This document shows, piece after piece, positions 35,940 through 45,778 of a stretch of DNA of 64,000 bases. A program made the position numbers and the translations under genes. Within the stretch, counting starts at the first letter, position 1, and each line of letters opens with the position of its first letter. Under the pieces are notes generated by a model. It saw only the letters and a list, made by a program, of their open reading frames with translations, was not told the origin of the DNA and did no database searches. This DNA comes from Phlebotomus papatasi (taxonomy: Eukaryota; Arthropoda; Insecta; Diptera; Psychodidae): contig NC_077224.1 in assembly GCF_024763615.1 (NCBI RefSeq), forward strand, positions 34,358,712 to 34,422,711, given 5' to 3'.

Positions 35940-36340
35940 TTTTGTTTGATAGGTATAATCTGTGGCTACAACATACTAAAATTTCAGCCCGATGCACAAA
36001 GGAATTTTTGAGTTATTTAAGTTAGAAAATTGAAAAATCTTCTTTTTAATAATAGCTCTCCTAGCGGTAGTTCTATGAACTTGCGATGTTAGAAGGGGAA
36101 GTGGAATTTCACGAGAGCTTTCCAAAACGCCCTCAGTCTTTAAATTCTGACAATTAGAACCGGAGTTATGGCCATTTAAAAATAAAATTTTTGGACCCTT
36201 ATAGCTCGGATCAAGGGGGTCAGAGGACCTTAAGTTTGGTATTGATCGAAAGCTCTAAGGCCCATCTACAGCGTACTAAAATTTGAGTACTCCCGACAAG
36301 TTTGTAAAATTCTCCGCCTAATGAAACCACTTATGTTTGA
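35940..36340 (+). repeat. Repeat shared with 62118-62500
   Basis: Long near-identical phrases occur in both places in the same order: TTTGATAGGTATAATC, AGCCCGATGCACAA, GAACTTGCGATGTTAGAAGG, ACGAGAGCTTTCCAAAA, GAACCGGAGTTATGGCCATT and CCTTATAGCTCGG. At 62 kb it is part of the element at 61021-62817; here only this part is present. Confidence 0.75.
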
Positions 36341-36553
36341 CATCACTAGACCATTGAGGAAGACATGAACCGTATCGAAAGTCGAAATATCAGGAGGACA
36401 ATTAATATTTTGATCTACAGATCGTGTTGCCGCGTCAGGACCGAGATTCCTCAGGCAATTTGATTCCTATCTCAGAAACAACATATTTCATCGAAAACGG
36501 TGAATAAAAACGGAGTATATAATTATAAGTTATGTTTTGTTTATAGCTTATTA

Positions 36554-36686
36554 TGCCCTGGACACACTTACGACTTAAGCCGAGAGATGACTTTGTGGAA
36601 AATGATGGAAATGAAGTCTAACCATTATATCGAATATAATTCCGCTAAACCGTCTCTCGGCTAATCCTCAGGTCTGTCAAGGCCTT
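36554..36686. mobile_element. Short MITE, GCCC.GACACACTTACGACTTAAG family (copy 1)
   Basis: 133 bp between TA dinucleotides, with AAGCCGAGAGATGAC paired to GTCTCTCGGCTAATCC. Same family as 43735-43873 (in the OR-C stop codon) and a diverged copy at about 46145-46293. Confidence 0.75.
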
Positions 36687-36809
36687 TAGGGAACATAGAA
36701 GGGGGTCTGCGACCAGTCGTTGGAAAAGTCTCGACCTCATCTACAGCATACTAAAATTCTAACCATTGCCGAAATCATTTTTTGCGTTTTCTCTCCAGAA
36801 GTGGTTATA

Positions 36810-37038
36810 GGGTGAAAGGAACACCTATTGACACTTTAAGAACGAGAGTCAGCACCTATTGACACTCTACTCTGTACTATTTGGAATACGAAATTTGAAT
36901 GCTTATCCTTACTGAAAACGGAGATTAATGAAAAAACGCCATATTACTTACATTTTATTAGATACATTAAAAGAAAATTCAACATTTTGATAAAAGTGTC
37001 AATAGGGGTTCCCTGTCAAAGAGGTGTTCATTCGACCG
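36810..37038. mobile_element. MITE with GTGTCAATAGG inverted repeats (copy 1)
   Basis: Left AAGGAACACCTATTGACACTT and right AGTGTCAATAGGGGTTCC, outer ends GGGTGAAAG and TTCGACCG, TA flanks. A sister copy is at 45779-45988, so one copy lies downstream of OR-B and one upstream of OR-C. Confidence 0.7.
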
Positions 37039-37294
37039 TACCACAACAACAGACAGAACAAGACGGCAAAACATAGAGTGTCAAAACGCATAGTTTGGGC
37101 CCGATCTGATGAGGCCCGATTTCACCTCAAACCAAATAAACTGAGATTGTCAAGAATCTCTGCAAAAAGTCTCTACTTGATCAAAACTAAACATCTTTGA
37201 CAACATTAATAAAACATTTATTAAACTGAATTATATAGATTTCTTTAAATTACATCCACAACAACAAATTTTATAAGAGTTCTGTATCTCTAAG

Positions 37295-38585
37295 CTAGTT
37301 TATGAAAGTAAAAAGTATAGTTCCATAAGTAATTGCTGCTTTCAAGACCTGTGAGAAAATTAAATGCATTATTATTATTTCGTATTAAAATTTTGGAAAT
37401 TAGACTGGAACCTGAACAACAGTGTTAATTGAAATCGTGGTAACTCCAGCAGCGCTCAATCCTTTTGATTTTTGAGCAATATGTAAGATTTTCAGAAAGG
37501 ACAATTGATCTTCAACTGATAAACTGTACCACGATGTTTGCCATAACGCATAAGCCACTTCTTCTGTTCTATTCAGAAGGATCTGGCTCATGTAAGAAAA
37601 AATGAATAGTAGTGACGTACAATTGAAAAGAATTATGAATGTTCCCATTGAAATTGTTACAACTTTTGCGAGGAAAAAAGTAAAGCAGATGTAAATGAAG
37701 CTGGTGAGTATCAATTGGATACTTAGATACCAGTAAATCGATCTTAAATCATTTAGAATTAATTGAATTCTCAAATGGTTACTGTAGACATTTTTCAGAA
37801 TTTCTCTTCCATTCTCTCTTGCCATTGACTCATCTCGCATTACTAATATATATGCAATAATTGATTTCAGTTCCGCATCCAAATAACCCACTATAAGTAC
37901 CAAAATTAAATCTCCTTCAACAAATATACTTGCTCCTATTGCAAAGCAAATAAATTGAAAAATCAAATTAATAGGACGATAAAATAAGCTCGTTTCGGAC
38001 AGCAACGGAATTGTAAACATTAGACCCGATGTAAAATCTGTTACATATGCATTAAAAACGTAGAGAAGCAAGACTGAAATCACCATGGCCTTAATGCATA
38101 CACTAAAAAATAATAATTTTTTTTTTATTTGTCACTTGAAGAAATTTTCCATGATAAGGCACTTACCTCACAAAGGAAACGTAATATTTCAGAACTTTTT
38201 CGTATTCTCTGTACCTTATATTTGATAATAAGCACCGACTATGAATTGATGCTTGAACATCTTCAATGAAATTCTTAAATCTTTTAATTTTTTCATCATG
38301 CCAGATAAAAGAAAAGTATTTCCACAGTGATTGATAGAATGCTCCAAAGTATACCATTAAATGTGCAAAAATTGTAAGATTTCCACCAATTTTGAACTGT
38401 GCAACTTCTATTGCCATAAGGAACCAACACACTAGCATAATTGTAGGAAAAATACTCAATATTACAGTATTTTTTATCGGACTTGCAGATTTGCGTAGAA
38501 ACTCCAGGTACATCCAATTGAAACAGAGATCAAGATATTTCCTTCCTCGTTGGAGATTGCTTACCAACTCTTTTATATCCGTCAT
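37295..38585 (-). CDS. Odorant receptor (7tm_6 family), OR-B
   Basis: Exons on the minus strand are 38585-38167 (419 nt), 38102-37412 (691 nt) and 37348-37295 (54 nt): 387 aa, the same structure as its neighbours. Splice sites are GTGAG|GTAAGT, TTTTTTAG|TGT, CAG|GTTCCAG and CTCACAG|GTC; introns are 64 and 63 bp. The last exon reads VLKAAITYGTILFTFIN. Without splicing intron 2 the frame ends within three codons. The frame is open 39 codons upstream of the chosen ATG (to 38702), but MTDIKELVSNLQRG aligns with the starts of OR-A and OR-C and restores the identical exon length. Seven-helix hydropathy and the LLNRTEEV and QTSWYSLS motifs are retained. It is closer to OR-C than to OR-A across exon 1. 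Expected role: ligand-specific olfactory channel subunit paired with Orco; the ligand cannot be inferred. Confidence 0.94.
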
Positions 38586-38635
38586 ACTGTATGATGTGAA
38601 AAACATCAACTGGCTATTTATTGAAAAGAAACATA

Positions 38636-38653
38636 GCTTTATTATACTATTGG
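38636..38653 (-). promoter_or_regulatory. Conserved upstream box of OR-B
   Basis: CCAATAGTATAATAAAGC on the minus strand, 50 bp upstream of the chosen ATG; matches the boxes before OR-A and OR-C. The region between box and ATG is also similar (TTTTTCACATCATACAGT against TTTTTCACACTACAAAGG in OR-A), which supports the start chosen. Confidence 0.5.
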
Positions 38654-38812
38654 ATTGGAATAAATAATTATTCCTTAATTGACAGTAACTTAAATATTTC
38701 ATATAATATTGCGTTAACGAGTTTTAATTACAGTTGCGGAACGTGGACATGGAACAATTATATTGTCATATATAGAAAAATTAAGAATTGAAATATTTGT
38801 ATTTACATTATA

Positions 38813-39032
38813 GGGTAAGATGAGGTAATTGGGAATCCTGCCTAATTTGGAACGTTTAGATTTCCCAACAGTTTTAAATGGTAAAAGGAAAAAAAAAACA
38901 ACGAAGAAGTACGGTCGAATGTAAAGTCTTGTACTTGTCCGTGGTTTTCTTTCTCTCTTTGACCATCTGAAAAAGTGAGAAAATTTCAAAATTCCAAAAT
39001 AAACATGATTCCAAATTTACCCCTTCTTACCC
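38813..39032. mobile_element. TA-flanked MITE with GGGTAAGATGAGGTAATT ends
   Basis: Left GGGTAAGATGAGGTAATTGG and right AAATTTACCCCTTCTTACCC between TA dinucleotides. Complete copy of the family also seen truncated at 3691-3882. It lies about 230 bp upstream of the OR-B start codon. Confidence 0.7.
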
Positions 39033-39710
39033 TACTTCTCAACTCAGTCAGAATAGCATTTGGGAAATAATGCCATCCAATAAATAGCCCCACCGATGAC
39101 TGAATTGGTGAGTTGAATTAGTAGTAAATACGCACAATAAAGTTTTCTAATTGTTAAATATTTTTCCGGGACATGGAAATAGATTTTTTTCGTGAATTAT
39201 TTAATAATCGTTAAAGTTTACACTGAATAAGACAAAATTCATCCTTCATAAGGATCGAGCTAAAATTTTAGCATGTCATAAAGCCATTGATCTAAAATCT
39301 AAAGAAAATAGTTCCATTCTGATTCTCATTTTCCGAATTTACAATTTCGGTTCACTTTACGGACTTTGAAATGCAAAAATGTTGATCGTGCTCAAATAAC
39401 GATAAAAACTAAAAATAAAAAAAATAATTTCGGTCTATTTATTTCTTTATTAAAATAAAAAATAATTAAAATGAAATAAAACAAAACTTTAAGGTTATAC
39501 CAGTAAATGTCTCGTTGTTCTTTGAATTAAAGTATAAGGAAATCCATGTTTTTGAGAAAAGAAAAGGCCAAATACTGTTACATCATTCCGGGTTAATATA
39601 AAGCGTGTATTAAAACGTGTGTCCAAACGTCGAATTCTCGAGTCTTCTTATTAATTCCCTCCAATAGGGACTTAATAAGCCCGTCTTCGTAGACGCGGAC
39701 AGCTTTCTTA

Positions 39711-39923
39711 TACGGGCTTCAGACCAAAGGCTTAACCGTATGGCTTAACTGCTTTAATTTTTTTTTATCAATCACGTTTTTTTGGGAAAATATAACTTTT
39801 GATTGGATTTTATTAAAGATAAATGACCTATTGAAGTTACTCAAAAAATATTAAAATTTCTCGCTATTTAAGATTTTGATGCATTCGGGAACTGGACTAA
39901 GTCTCTGGTCTGAAGACCGCTTT
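39711..39923. mobile_element. MITE, second copy of the 8081-8287 family
   Basis: Left TACGGGCTTCAGACC and right GGTCTGAAGACCGC; interior AGCAGTTAAGCC-type and ATCAATCACG phrases match 8081-8287 in reverse orientation. Confidence 0.6.
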
Positions 39924-40210
39924 AGACTTCCTCTTGAAAAACGGAAAGTTTCCAGCTGGCTGAGCCTTCTTCCTGAGATCGATCTTCACAATTCCCCAGA
40001 ATTTCTTAATCAGGCGGACTTACTGGGCATAGAGCGGGTTGAACGTCTTACCTATTGCACATTGTTCTTGTTGGTAGAACTATTCCAAGGCTTTCGCATA
40101 ATGGCATAATCCCTGATCAGGCCTACGGACTGGGAGGATCTTATGGTCTTCGTAGAGAGGCAGAAGTCGCTTCTGAAGACACTTTGTAAATCCCCATGTT
40201 AATTTGGGTT

Positions 40211-40538
40211 CCGGTCAAAATCCCGAAAGGCAAAATCCCGAAAGACAAAATCCCGAACGCCAAAATCCCGAAAGTTAAAATCCCGAATGGGCCAAAATCC
40301 CGAAAGCCAAAATCCCGAATTCTTAAAAGTGTCATAGCTACTCCCGCGATTTCACTCGCGCTTGCTGGAGGCAAAGGGAAATCTTCTGTGTCTTGGAAAA
40401 TTATTTTAAACATTTTCCTTCACATAATTTCATCCCTTTCAGGATTTTAAAAATTCGGGATTTTGGCTTTCGGGATTTTGGCCTTTTCGGGATTTTGGCT
40501 TTCGGGATTTTGGCTTTCGGGATTATGGCTGCCACCGG
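40211..40538. repeat. Foldback element of CCCGAAAGCCAAAAT arms (copy 2 of 3)
   Basis: Left arm CCGGTCAAAATCCCGAAAGG and about eight 14-15 bp units; unique core with TCGCGCTTGCTGGAGGCAAA; right arm of ATTTTGGCTTTCGGG units ending ATGGCTGCCACCGG. Both termini start CCGGT when read inward. Compact form of the element expanded in DDB1 intron 1. Confidence 0.8.
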
Positions 40539-40544
40539 TTAATT

Positions 40545-40925
40545 TTGCTCGTTGTGAAGAATTCAGTGCTACGACACTCATAAGAATACAGATGGCCATC
40601 CACACCATGCACTTCTTCAGGAATTTGGAAATTCTTATAACGGAACTTGCCATGCCAACAAGACCGGTCAGACACGTACGTGGTTTTGCTGAATTACTGA
40701 CTAGGAAGCTGATTGAAATCACATTTGACGACATTTCATCACCTATCAAAACAACCTTGAAAATCTTCGAGAAGATTTTCGTTGAGTTTCCTCGACCTTG
40801 TTGTGTTCCCTCGACATTTGTAGGCTATCAAACCATCCTTCTTCTTAATATTCTGGACTAAGCTCCAAGGTATTCCCATCTGTTTGCCAAGATCTCGCAC
40901 GGAAAGATTGTGTTGCTTCTCGAAA
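40545..40925 (-). pseudogene. IS630-Tc1-mariner superfamily transposase fragment
   Basis: The minus strand reads LKLFEKQHNLSVRDLGKQMG then IPWSLVQNIKKKDGL, a helix-turn-helix of the kind at the start of mariner-type transposases, followed by RKLNENLLEDFQGC. After a frameshift and stops come KCDFNQLPSQ and GKFRYKNFQIPEEVHG; another frame gives SKFLKKCMVWMAICI. In the family these match the stretch around and after the first catalytic aspartate (VKADFKQLPG, then KFPKKYMVWQAIC). At least two frameshifts or stops make it dead. It is squeezed between the foldback element ending at 40538 and the MITE starting at 40938. Confidence 0.7.
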
Positions 40926-40937
40926 AGTTTAAGTATA

Positions 40938-41153
40938 GGGGAAAGTGCTCTGCCTTTGAATGCGGCAGCCTTTGAATGTTTTAATTTTTCTCTTATTTAT
41001 CAAAGCAAGAATTTTATTTTGTGAACTAAAGTTAATTACTATTAACTATTTTCTATTAATTTCGATTAACAAAATGGAATTTTAGCTTTGGGAAATAAGA
41101 GAAAAATGGAAGCATTCAAAGGCTGACGCATTCAAAGGCAGGCCACTTTCCCC
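40938..41153. mobile_element. TA-flanked MITE, CCTTTGAATG family (copy 1)
   Basis: Left GGGGAAAGTGCTCTGCCTTT and right AAAGGCAGGCCACTTTCCCC pair, then GCAGCCTTTGAATG with CATTCAAAGGCTGACGC. TA on both sides. A sister copy is nested in another element at 59070-59284. Confidence 0.8.
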
Positions 41154-41217
41154 TACTTTCTATTTCAACCTCTTGTCCTCCATCCTAGGCTTTCAGTAAA
41201 CTTCGCGCCTTCTTATA

Positions 41218-41397
41218 GAAAAACCAAACCATAATTATGAACAATTCATAAGGCAATAAAATCGCAATAAATTCTGAAATGAATTGAATTTAATTACTTT
41301 AATTCAATGCATTGTGCTTTATAAGGGATATAATATCGTACCGATCGCACCTCTTTAACGAATTTTTCAGATTGTGTTAAAGTTTTGAAAATTGAAT
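41218..41397 (+). promoter_or_regulatory. Conserved promoter of micro-peptide gene 1
   Basis: Closely matches 63648-63818 upstream of the second copy, starting at AAAACCAAACCAT. The most conserved block is TTGAATTTAATTACTTTAATTCA followed by GCTTTATAAGGGATATAATAT (about 41316-41336), a TATA-box candidate 80 bp upstream of the ATG. AACGAATTTTTCAGATTG between TATA and ATG is also kept and may include the transcription start. Confidence 0.6.
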
Positions 41398-41715
41398 ATG
41401 AAGAGGAGACTGGTATTAATTTTAACCATAACTTTGCTCACCATTCATGGATTAGGTAAGAATGACATCACAGACCTTAAAGAAAAAAACACACATTCAA
41501 AAGTTTTGTTTTAACAATGCTAAGCATTTGAGCCAATAATTGCGTTCAATGCTGAGATTAGTCATATCGAAAAATCTCGTTTTATATTGGCACATCAAAA
41601 AAAGCTCTGTGCTCTTATTGAAAATAAAAAAAAGTTATTTTGTTTTGTTTTAGTGATTTTGCCGCCACCGTATTCCTGGCAAACAACCTGGTATGGTCTT
41701 TTTACAGGCAAATGA
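41398..41715 (+). CDS. Predicted secreted micro-peptide precursor, gene 1 (39 aa)
   Basis: Exon 1 is 41398-41455: MKRRLVLILTITLLTIHGL, a basic start followed by a hydrophobic core, a typical signal peptide. It ends in phase 1 at TTAG|GTAAGA. After a 198 bp intron with a TTTTGTTTTAG acceptor, exon 2 (41654-41715) adds VILPPPYSW and QTTWYGLFTGK and then TGA. The precursor is 39 aa; the mature part would be about 20 aa with three prolines and two tryptophans, no cysteine. The final Gly-Lys before the stop is the classic pattern for trimming and C-terminal amidation of secreted insect peptides. An AATAAA run starts at 41775. A paralogous first exon with the same promoter lies at 63819. I do not recognise the peptide; a neuropeptide, seminal or defence peptide are all possible. 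The exon 2 assignment is my inference. Confidence 0.55.
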
Positions 41716-42632
41716 CATAATTTTACATAAAAACCAAATATTACCTAGTTTTAGGTATTTTGGAACTAAGTATAAATAAATAAATAAATAAATAAATAAG
41801 TTTTTTGGATAGTCGAAAAATGTCTACTTGATAAATGAATCATAGCCAAAAATAAACATGTCAAAATATGTTATTAATCGCATTGAGATATTTTTACAAT
41901 AGACTACCTCAAATTTGAACATTTGGAGCGTATGGCTGACAGTTCTCACTCTTGAAATTTGAACAATATTTTCAAAAATGTAACGGAATTCATGTGAAAT
42001 GCCCTTTTCCCAAATTAAGAAAAATAACTTTAGAGAATATCAATGTAATTTATTGTGAAATAGATGTAATTTGTTGCAAAATTTAATATAATACGATAAT
42101 ATTGAGGAAATATCAGTGAAAAATGGTTCTAATTTCAGACTCTACGCAAAATTTTTTTCACATAACCTCAAATTTTAAATTTTGAAATCAATCGGCCTTC
42201 AAACAAGCGTTCAAATTTGAGGAGTTTAAATTTGAGGAACTCCCCAGCAAAACCTCGATCTGCAATTCTGCACTTTTGAAATTTTAACGTTTCTTGTCAT
42301 TCAATCGGATACTTCGTGTGGCTTCGGGATAGTCGTGCGACTTCGTGAGCATAGCGAATTTCTTTCGTGTTTTCTAACCATTTCCTTCCCCTTCGTGTTT
42401 TCTATTACGGCTGATTTAATAATATTGTATTATAACATCATAATAATATTGTAAAAAAGAGAGTATTCACGTAAAATTGTTGAATAAAAATTGAATTTTA
42501 AATAAATTGAAATACATATTTTTATGTAGTTAAAATAATGTTTAGAAACATTAGAAAGGGTAGAAGAAATGTAGAAATCATCTAAATACTCTAAAGAAAT
42601 TCTGCCGATAATTTTAAAATTTTCTATAGAAA
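41716..42632. other. AT-rich stretch after micro-peptide gene 1
   Basis: Holds the (AATA)n run at about 41773-41800, which provides polyadenylation hexamers, and otherwise no gene. ATTTGAG and AAATTTGAAC words recur at 41910-42240, perhaps a decayed repeat. Confidence 0.4.
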
Positions 42633-42764
42633 TTCTGCAGAAAATTCTGCAGAATTTTCATACAACGATCGGATCCACCTTAGAACAAAATTCTGCAGAA
42701 ATTCTGCTGATTTTTCGGCAGTTAGTAATTCAAATCTGACGAATTTCTGCAGAATTCTGCAGAA
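42633..42764. repeat. Cluster of five TTCTGCAGAA palindromes
   Basis: Perfect copies begin at 42633, 42645, 42691, 42745 and 42755, plus the near copy TTCTGCTGAT at 42702. The last two abut exactly. It may be part of a decayed repeat or a cluster of binding sites. Confidence 0.7.
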
Positions 42765-42800
42765 TTTGCCGGGTGGGTCGACTGTATTACAAGGTACCTA

Positions 42801-43016
42801 GGGGAATGTTGGCATGGTTCGCACAGAGTGAACCTTCAAACAACGCAAATTTTCTCTTTATGTGCAAAGAGCTAGTTCGTCATGTCTTAGCCATAAAATA
42901 GATAATTATTAAGCTCATGAGACGAGATGAGAAATGGGAAGTCTGCTCTTTGCAAGCAAAGAGAAAATTTGCATCGTTTGAAGGTTCACTCTGTGCGAAC
43001 CATGCCTACATTCCCG
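42801..43016. mobile_element. Hairpin MITE with GGGGAATGTTGGCATGG ends (copy 2)
   Basis: Left GGGGAATGTTGGCATGGTTC and right GAACCATGCCTACATTCCC pair over almost the whole arm, through GCACAGAGTGAACCTTCAAA. TA on both sides. Best preserved of three copies. Confidence 0.8.
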
Positions 43017-43089
43017 TAATCATTTAAAAATGGTATATGTCATATCCCGTGTTTGGAAGAATCTGCTAAGTCCATTGTAGACCGCCCAG

Positions 43090-43337
43090 GGGGTAAATTC
43101 TCTAATTTTCGTGAGTTGGTCACCAGTGACACTCACAAAAAAAAAAATCGACCACTTTCTTCTACAAATTATTTTTGGGTCACTGGACCATCATTCTGTG
43201 AGAAGTGTCACGAAAATATCGTAAAAAATGTCACAAAAATGGGCATAGAGAATCACACTTAAGTAACAAAGTTCGGTATTTTCTCATTTTTAGCACTTCT
43301 CACGTTCTCACAAAGTTACAGAATTTACTCCCAGGAG
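43090..43337. repeat. Inverted-repeat element with AGAATTTACTCCC ends
   Basis: GGGGGTAAATTCTCTAATTT at the left pairs with AGTTACAGAATTTACTCCC at the right; inner CGTGAGTTGGTCACCAGTGA is also internally palindromic. No coding capacity; the frames at 43053-43262 and 43205-43537 run across its borders. Confidence 0.5.
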
Positions 43338-43339
43338 TG

Positions 43340-43540
43340 CGTTCCCATGGTGTGAATCCGGAGTTAGGCGAAGGCTGTGCATTATATTACGTTATTGTTA
43401 CGTGTGAAAATTGTCTAAATCGGACATTCAGATCTTTGCACCGGGCGGGACTCAAACTCACAATCGTGAGTCAAGCCAAGGAATCTATCCGGTCAAGAGC
43501 CCACGCCCTTGCCTATTGCGCCAGTGATTTCCACTGATTT
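43340..43540 (-). repeat. tRNA-derived SINE (minus orientation)
   Basis: On the minus strand GGCGCAATAGGCAAGGGCGT resembles a tRNA A box (about 43522-43503), followed about 40 nt later by TGAGTTTGAGTCCCGC (43459-43444), a B-box match. This spacing is that of an internal Pol III promoter. The body continues to about 43340. It is not a real tRNA gene: no acceptor stem pairing is evident. Confidence 0.6.
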
Positions 43541-43734
43541 TACAAATTCTCAAACATCCAATAAACGAGAACCAAAAAACTTATGCTAAGCATTGACTAG
43601 TATTTGGCGTAAGTAAACTAAAAATTTTACATCAGTTTCTTTTTTACACCATATATTTATTGAACTGCATTACAGATCTCTTTAGTTTAAATCAACTAAA
43701 CAGAATTTGATGACTTTCCTGTATATCTCAGTTA

Positions 43735-43873
43735 TACCCTAGACACACTTACGACTTAAGCCGAGAGACGACTTAATGGAAAATGATGGAAATGTAGTTT
43801 AACCATTTGTAATAGTTCTAATATAATTACGCAAAACCGTCTCTCGGCTAATCCTCAGGTCTGTTAAGGCCCT
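43735..43873. mobile_element. MITE inserted into the OR-C stop codon
   Basis: 139 bp, same family as 36554-36686, with AAGCCGAGAGACGAC paired to GTCTCTCGGCTAATCC. Flanks are TA at 43733-43734 and TA at 43874-43875. Joining the flanks gives TCAGTTAGTCTAAGAAAG, which aligns with TTAACTAGTCTAAGAAAG at the 3' end of OR-A, so the empty site is well supported. Confidence 0.85.
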
Positions 43874-45172
43874 TAGTCTAAGAAAGTAAAAAGTATAGTT
43901 CCATAAGTAATTGCCGCTTTCAAAATCTGTAAAACCAATATTTCTTTTAGTGAATTATTATTAATTTTGTTTTTAAAAACTAATGCAAAACCTGAACCAC
44001 AGTGTTGATCGAAATGGTTGTAACTCCAGCAGCGCTCAAACCCTTTGATTTCTGAGCCATACACAGGATTATGAGAAAGGACAGTTGATCTTCAATTGAT
44101 AAACTGTACCACGATGTTTGCCATAACGCATAAGCCACTTCTTCTGTTCTATTGAGAAGGATCTGGCTCATGTAAGCAAAAATTAAGAGTAGTGTTCCAC
44201 AATTGCAAAAGATAATAAATGTTCCAATTGAAATGGATTCAACCCTTGCAACAAATAAAGTGAAACAGATGTAAATGAAGTTAGTTAACAATAATTGAAC
44301 GCTAAGATACCAGAAGATCGATTTTAAGTCATTTACTATTGATTGAACTCTCAAGTGATTCTTGTAAACATTCTTTAAGATTTCTTTCCCATTTTTTCTT
44401 GCGGTTGATTCATCTCTCATTGTTAAGATATATGTAATTATTGATTTTAATTCTGCATCCAAACAACCCACTATAATTACTAAAATAAAATCTGAACCAA
44501 CAAATACTTTTGCAAGGATGAAAAAGCAAATAGATTGAAAAATTAAGTTAACAGGACGATACAATATGCTTGTCTCCGAAAGTAACGGAATTGTATACAT
44601 TAGACTTGATGTAAAATCTGTTATATAGGCATTAAAAAAAATTAGGATTACAACTGAAACCACTATGCTCTTGAAGAAAACACTAAAATAAATAATATAT
44701 ATAAATATTCATTTTCAAAAAAAAAAAAGAAATCTAAATTTTAATTTTCTTACCTCACAAACGAAACATAGTACTTCAGAGTATTTTGGTATTCAGTTTT
44801 TCTTATATTTGATAACGGACATAAAGTCGGAATTAAATTTTGGACATCCTCAATGAAGTTTTTAAATCTCTTAAATTTTTCATCGTGCCAGAGAAATGCA
44901 AAGTATTTCCATAACGATTGGTAAGCAGATCCAAAATATACCATTAAATGTGAAAAAATTGTAAGATTTCCACTAATTTTGAACTGTGATACTTCTATTG
45001 CCATAAAGAACCAACACAATAACATAATTAAAGGATAAATACTCAATATTACAGTATTTTTTATCGGGTTTCTTGTTTTTTGTAAAAATTCTAAATAAAT
45101 CCAATTAAAACAGAGATCAAAGTATTTCTTTCCGCGTTGGAGATTGCTTACAATCTCTTTTGGATCCGTCAT
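43873..45172 (-). CDS. Odorant receptor (7tm_6 family), OR-C
   Basis: Exons on the minus strand are 45172-44754 (419 nt), 44682-43992 (691 nt) and 43926-43873 (54 nt): 387 aa. Splice sites are GTGAG|GTAAGA, TATTTTAG|TGT, CAG|GTTTTGC and TTTTACAG|ATT; introns are 71 and 65 bp. It starts MTDPKEIVSNLQRG; an in-frame ATG eight codons upstream (45196) is possible but breaks the shared exon length. The C-terminal signature YALWQTSWYSLSIEDQLSF and last exon ILKAAITYGTILFTFLD are intact, and there are no internal stops, so it looks functional. The stop codon TAA straddles a transposon boundary: TA is host sequence and the final A is the first base of the MITE. Role as for the other two: olfactory channel subunit acting with Orco. 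Confidence 0.94.
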
Positions 45173-45218
45173 ACTGTATGACTTGAACAATATCAACTGG
45201 TTTCTGAAACCGAGTTTG

Positions 45219-45236
45219 GCGTTATTATACTACTGG
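45219..45236 (-). promoter_or_regulatory. Conserved upstream box of OR-C
   Basis: CCAGTAGTATAATAACGC on the minus strand, 46 bp upstream of the ATG, two substitutions from the OR-B box. Confidence 0.45.
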
Positions 45237-45778
45237 ATTGAAATAGTTAATTAGTGGAATTTACATATTTTATAAAATATTACATTAAAAAAGCTTTTGA
45301 CACAGTTATATTAATTACAGTTATCGCGTGTTTTCCATGAATAGTGAATACAATTAATCTTTCTCGGAAACACGTCTAGTCGCAAGATAGCTTAGTAAAT
45401 AATTTATTTGGAAATTTGTGTAACTATTTTATAAGTTGACATTTCCACCTTACAATTCTATATTTACAACAATTGCGTGTAAAAATAATTGTTTAGAAAG
45501 GTATATGATTGGCGAAACAGGTACTGCCTAAAAAGTATTTATTTCTCAAATTAAATTATTTGTAATTACAAGAGATTGTAATTAATACATAAATAATTTT
45601 TTTTCATACATGGCACTTATAATAATAAAATAAACCATTCCAAAAACTTCCCACATAGTTTTACGAATCTAATTTTATGAAAAAAATAATATTGGGAAGT
45701 TTACATGCTTGTCAAATCGTTAGGGCTCAAATAGACTCAGGTTAATAATAATATTAAAAAAATAATAGTAACGGTGAT

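Noticed and set aside
38586..38702. 39-residue N-terminal extension of OR-B
   Set aside because: Not present in OR-A, beyond the conserved upstream box, and inconsistent with the common first-exon length.
40463..40861. 132-codon plus-strand frame
   Set aside because: Begins in the foldback arm and is antisense to a mariner-type transposase fragment.
43340..43540. Possible tRNA gene
   Set aside because: A-box and B-box matches are present but no cloverleaf or acceptor stem; fits a SINE.
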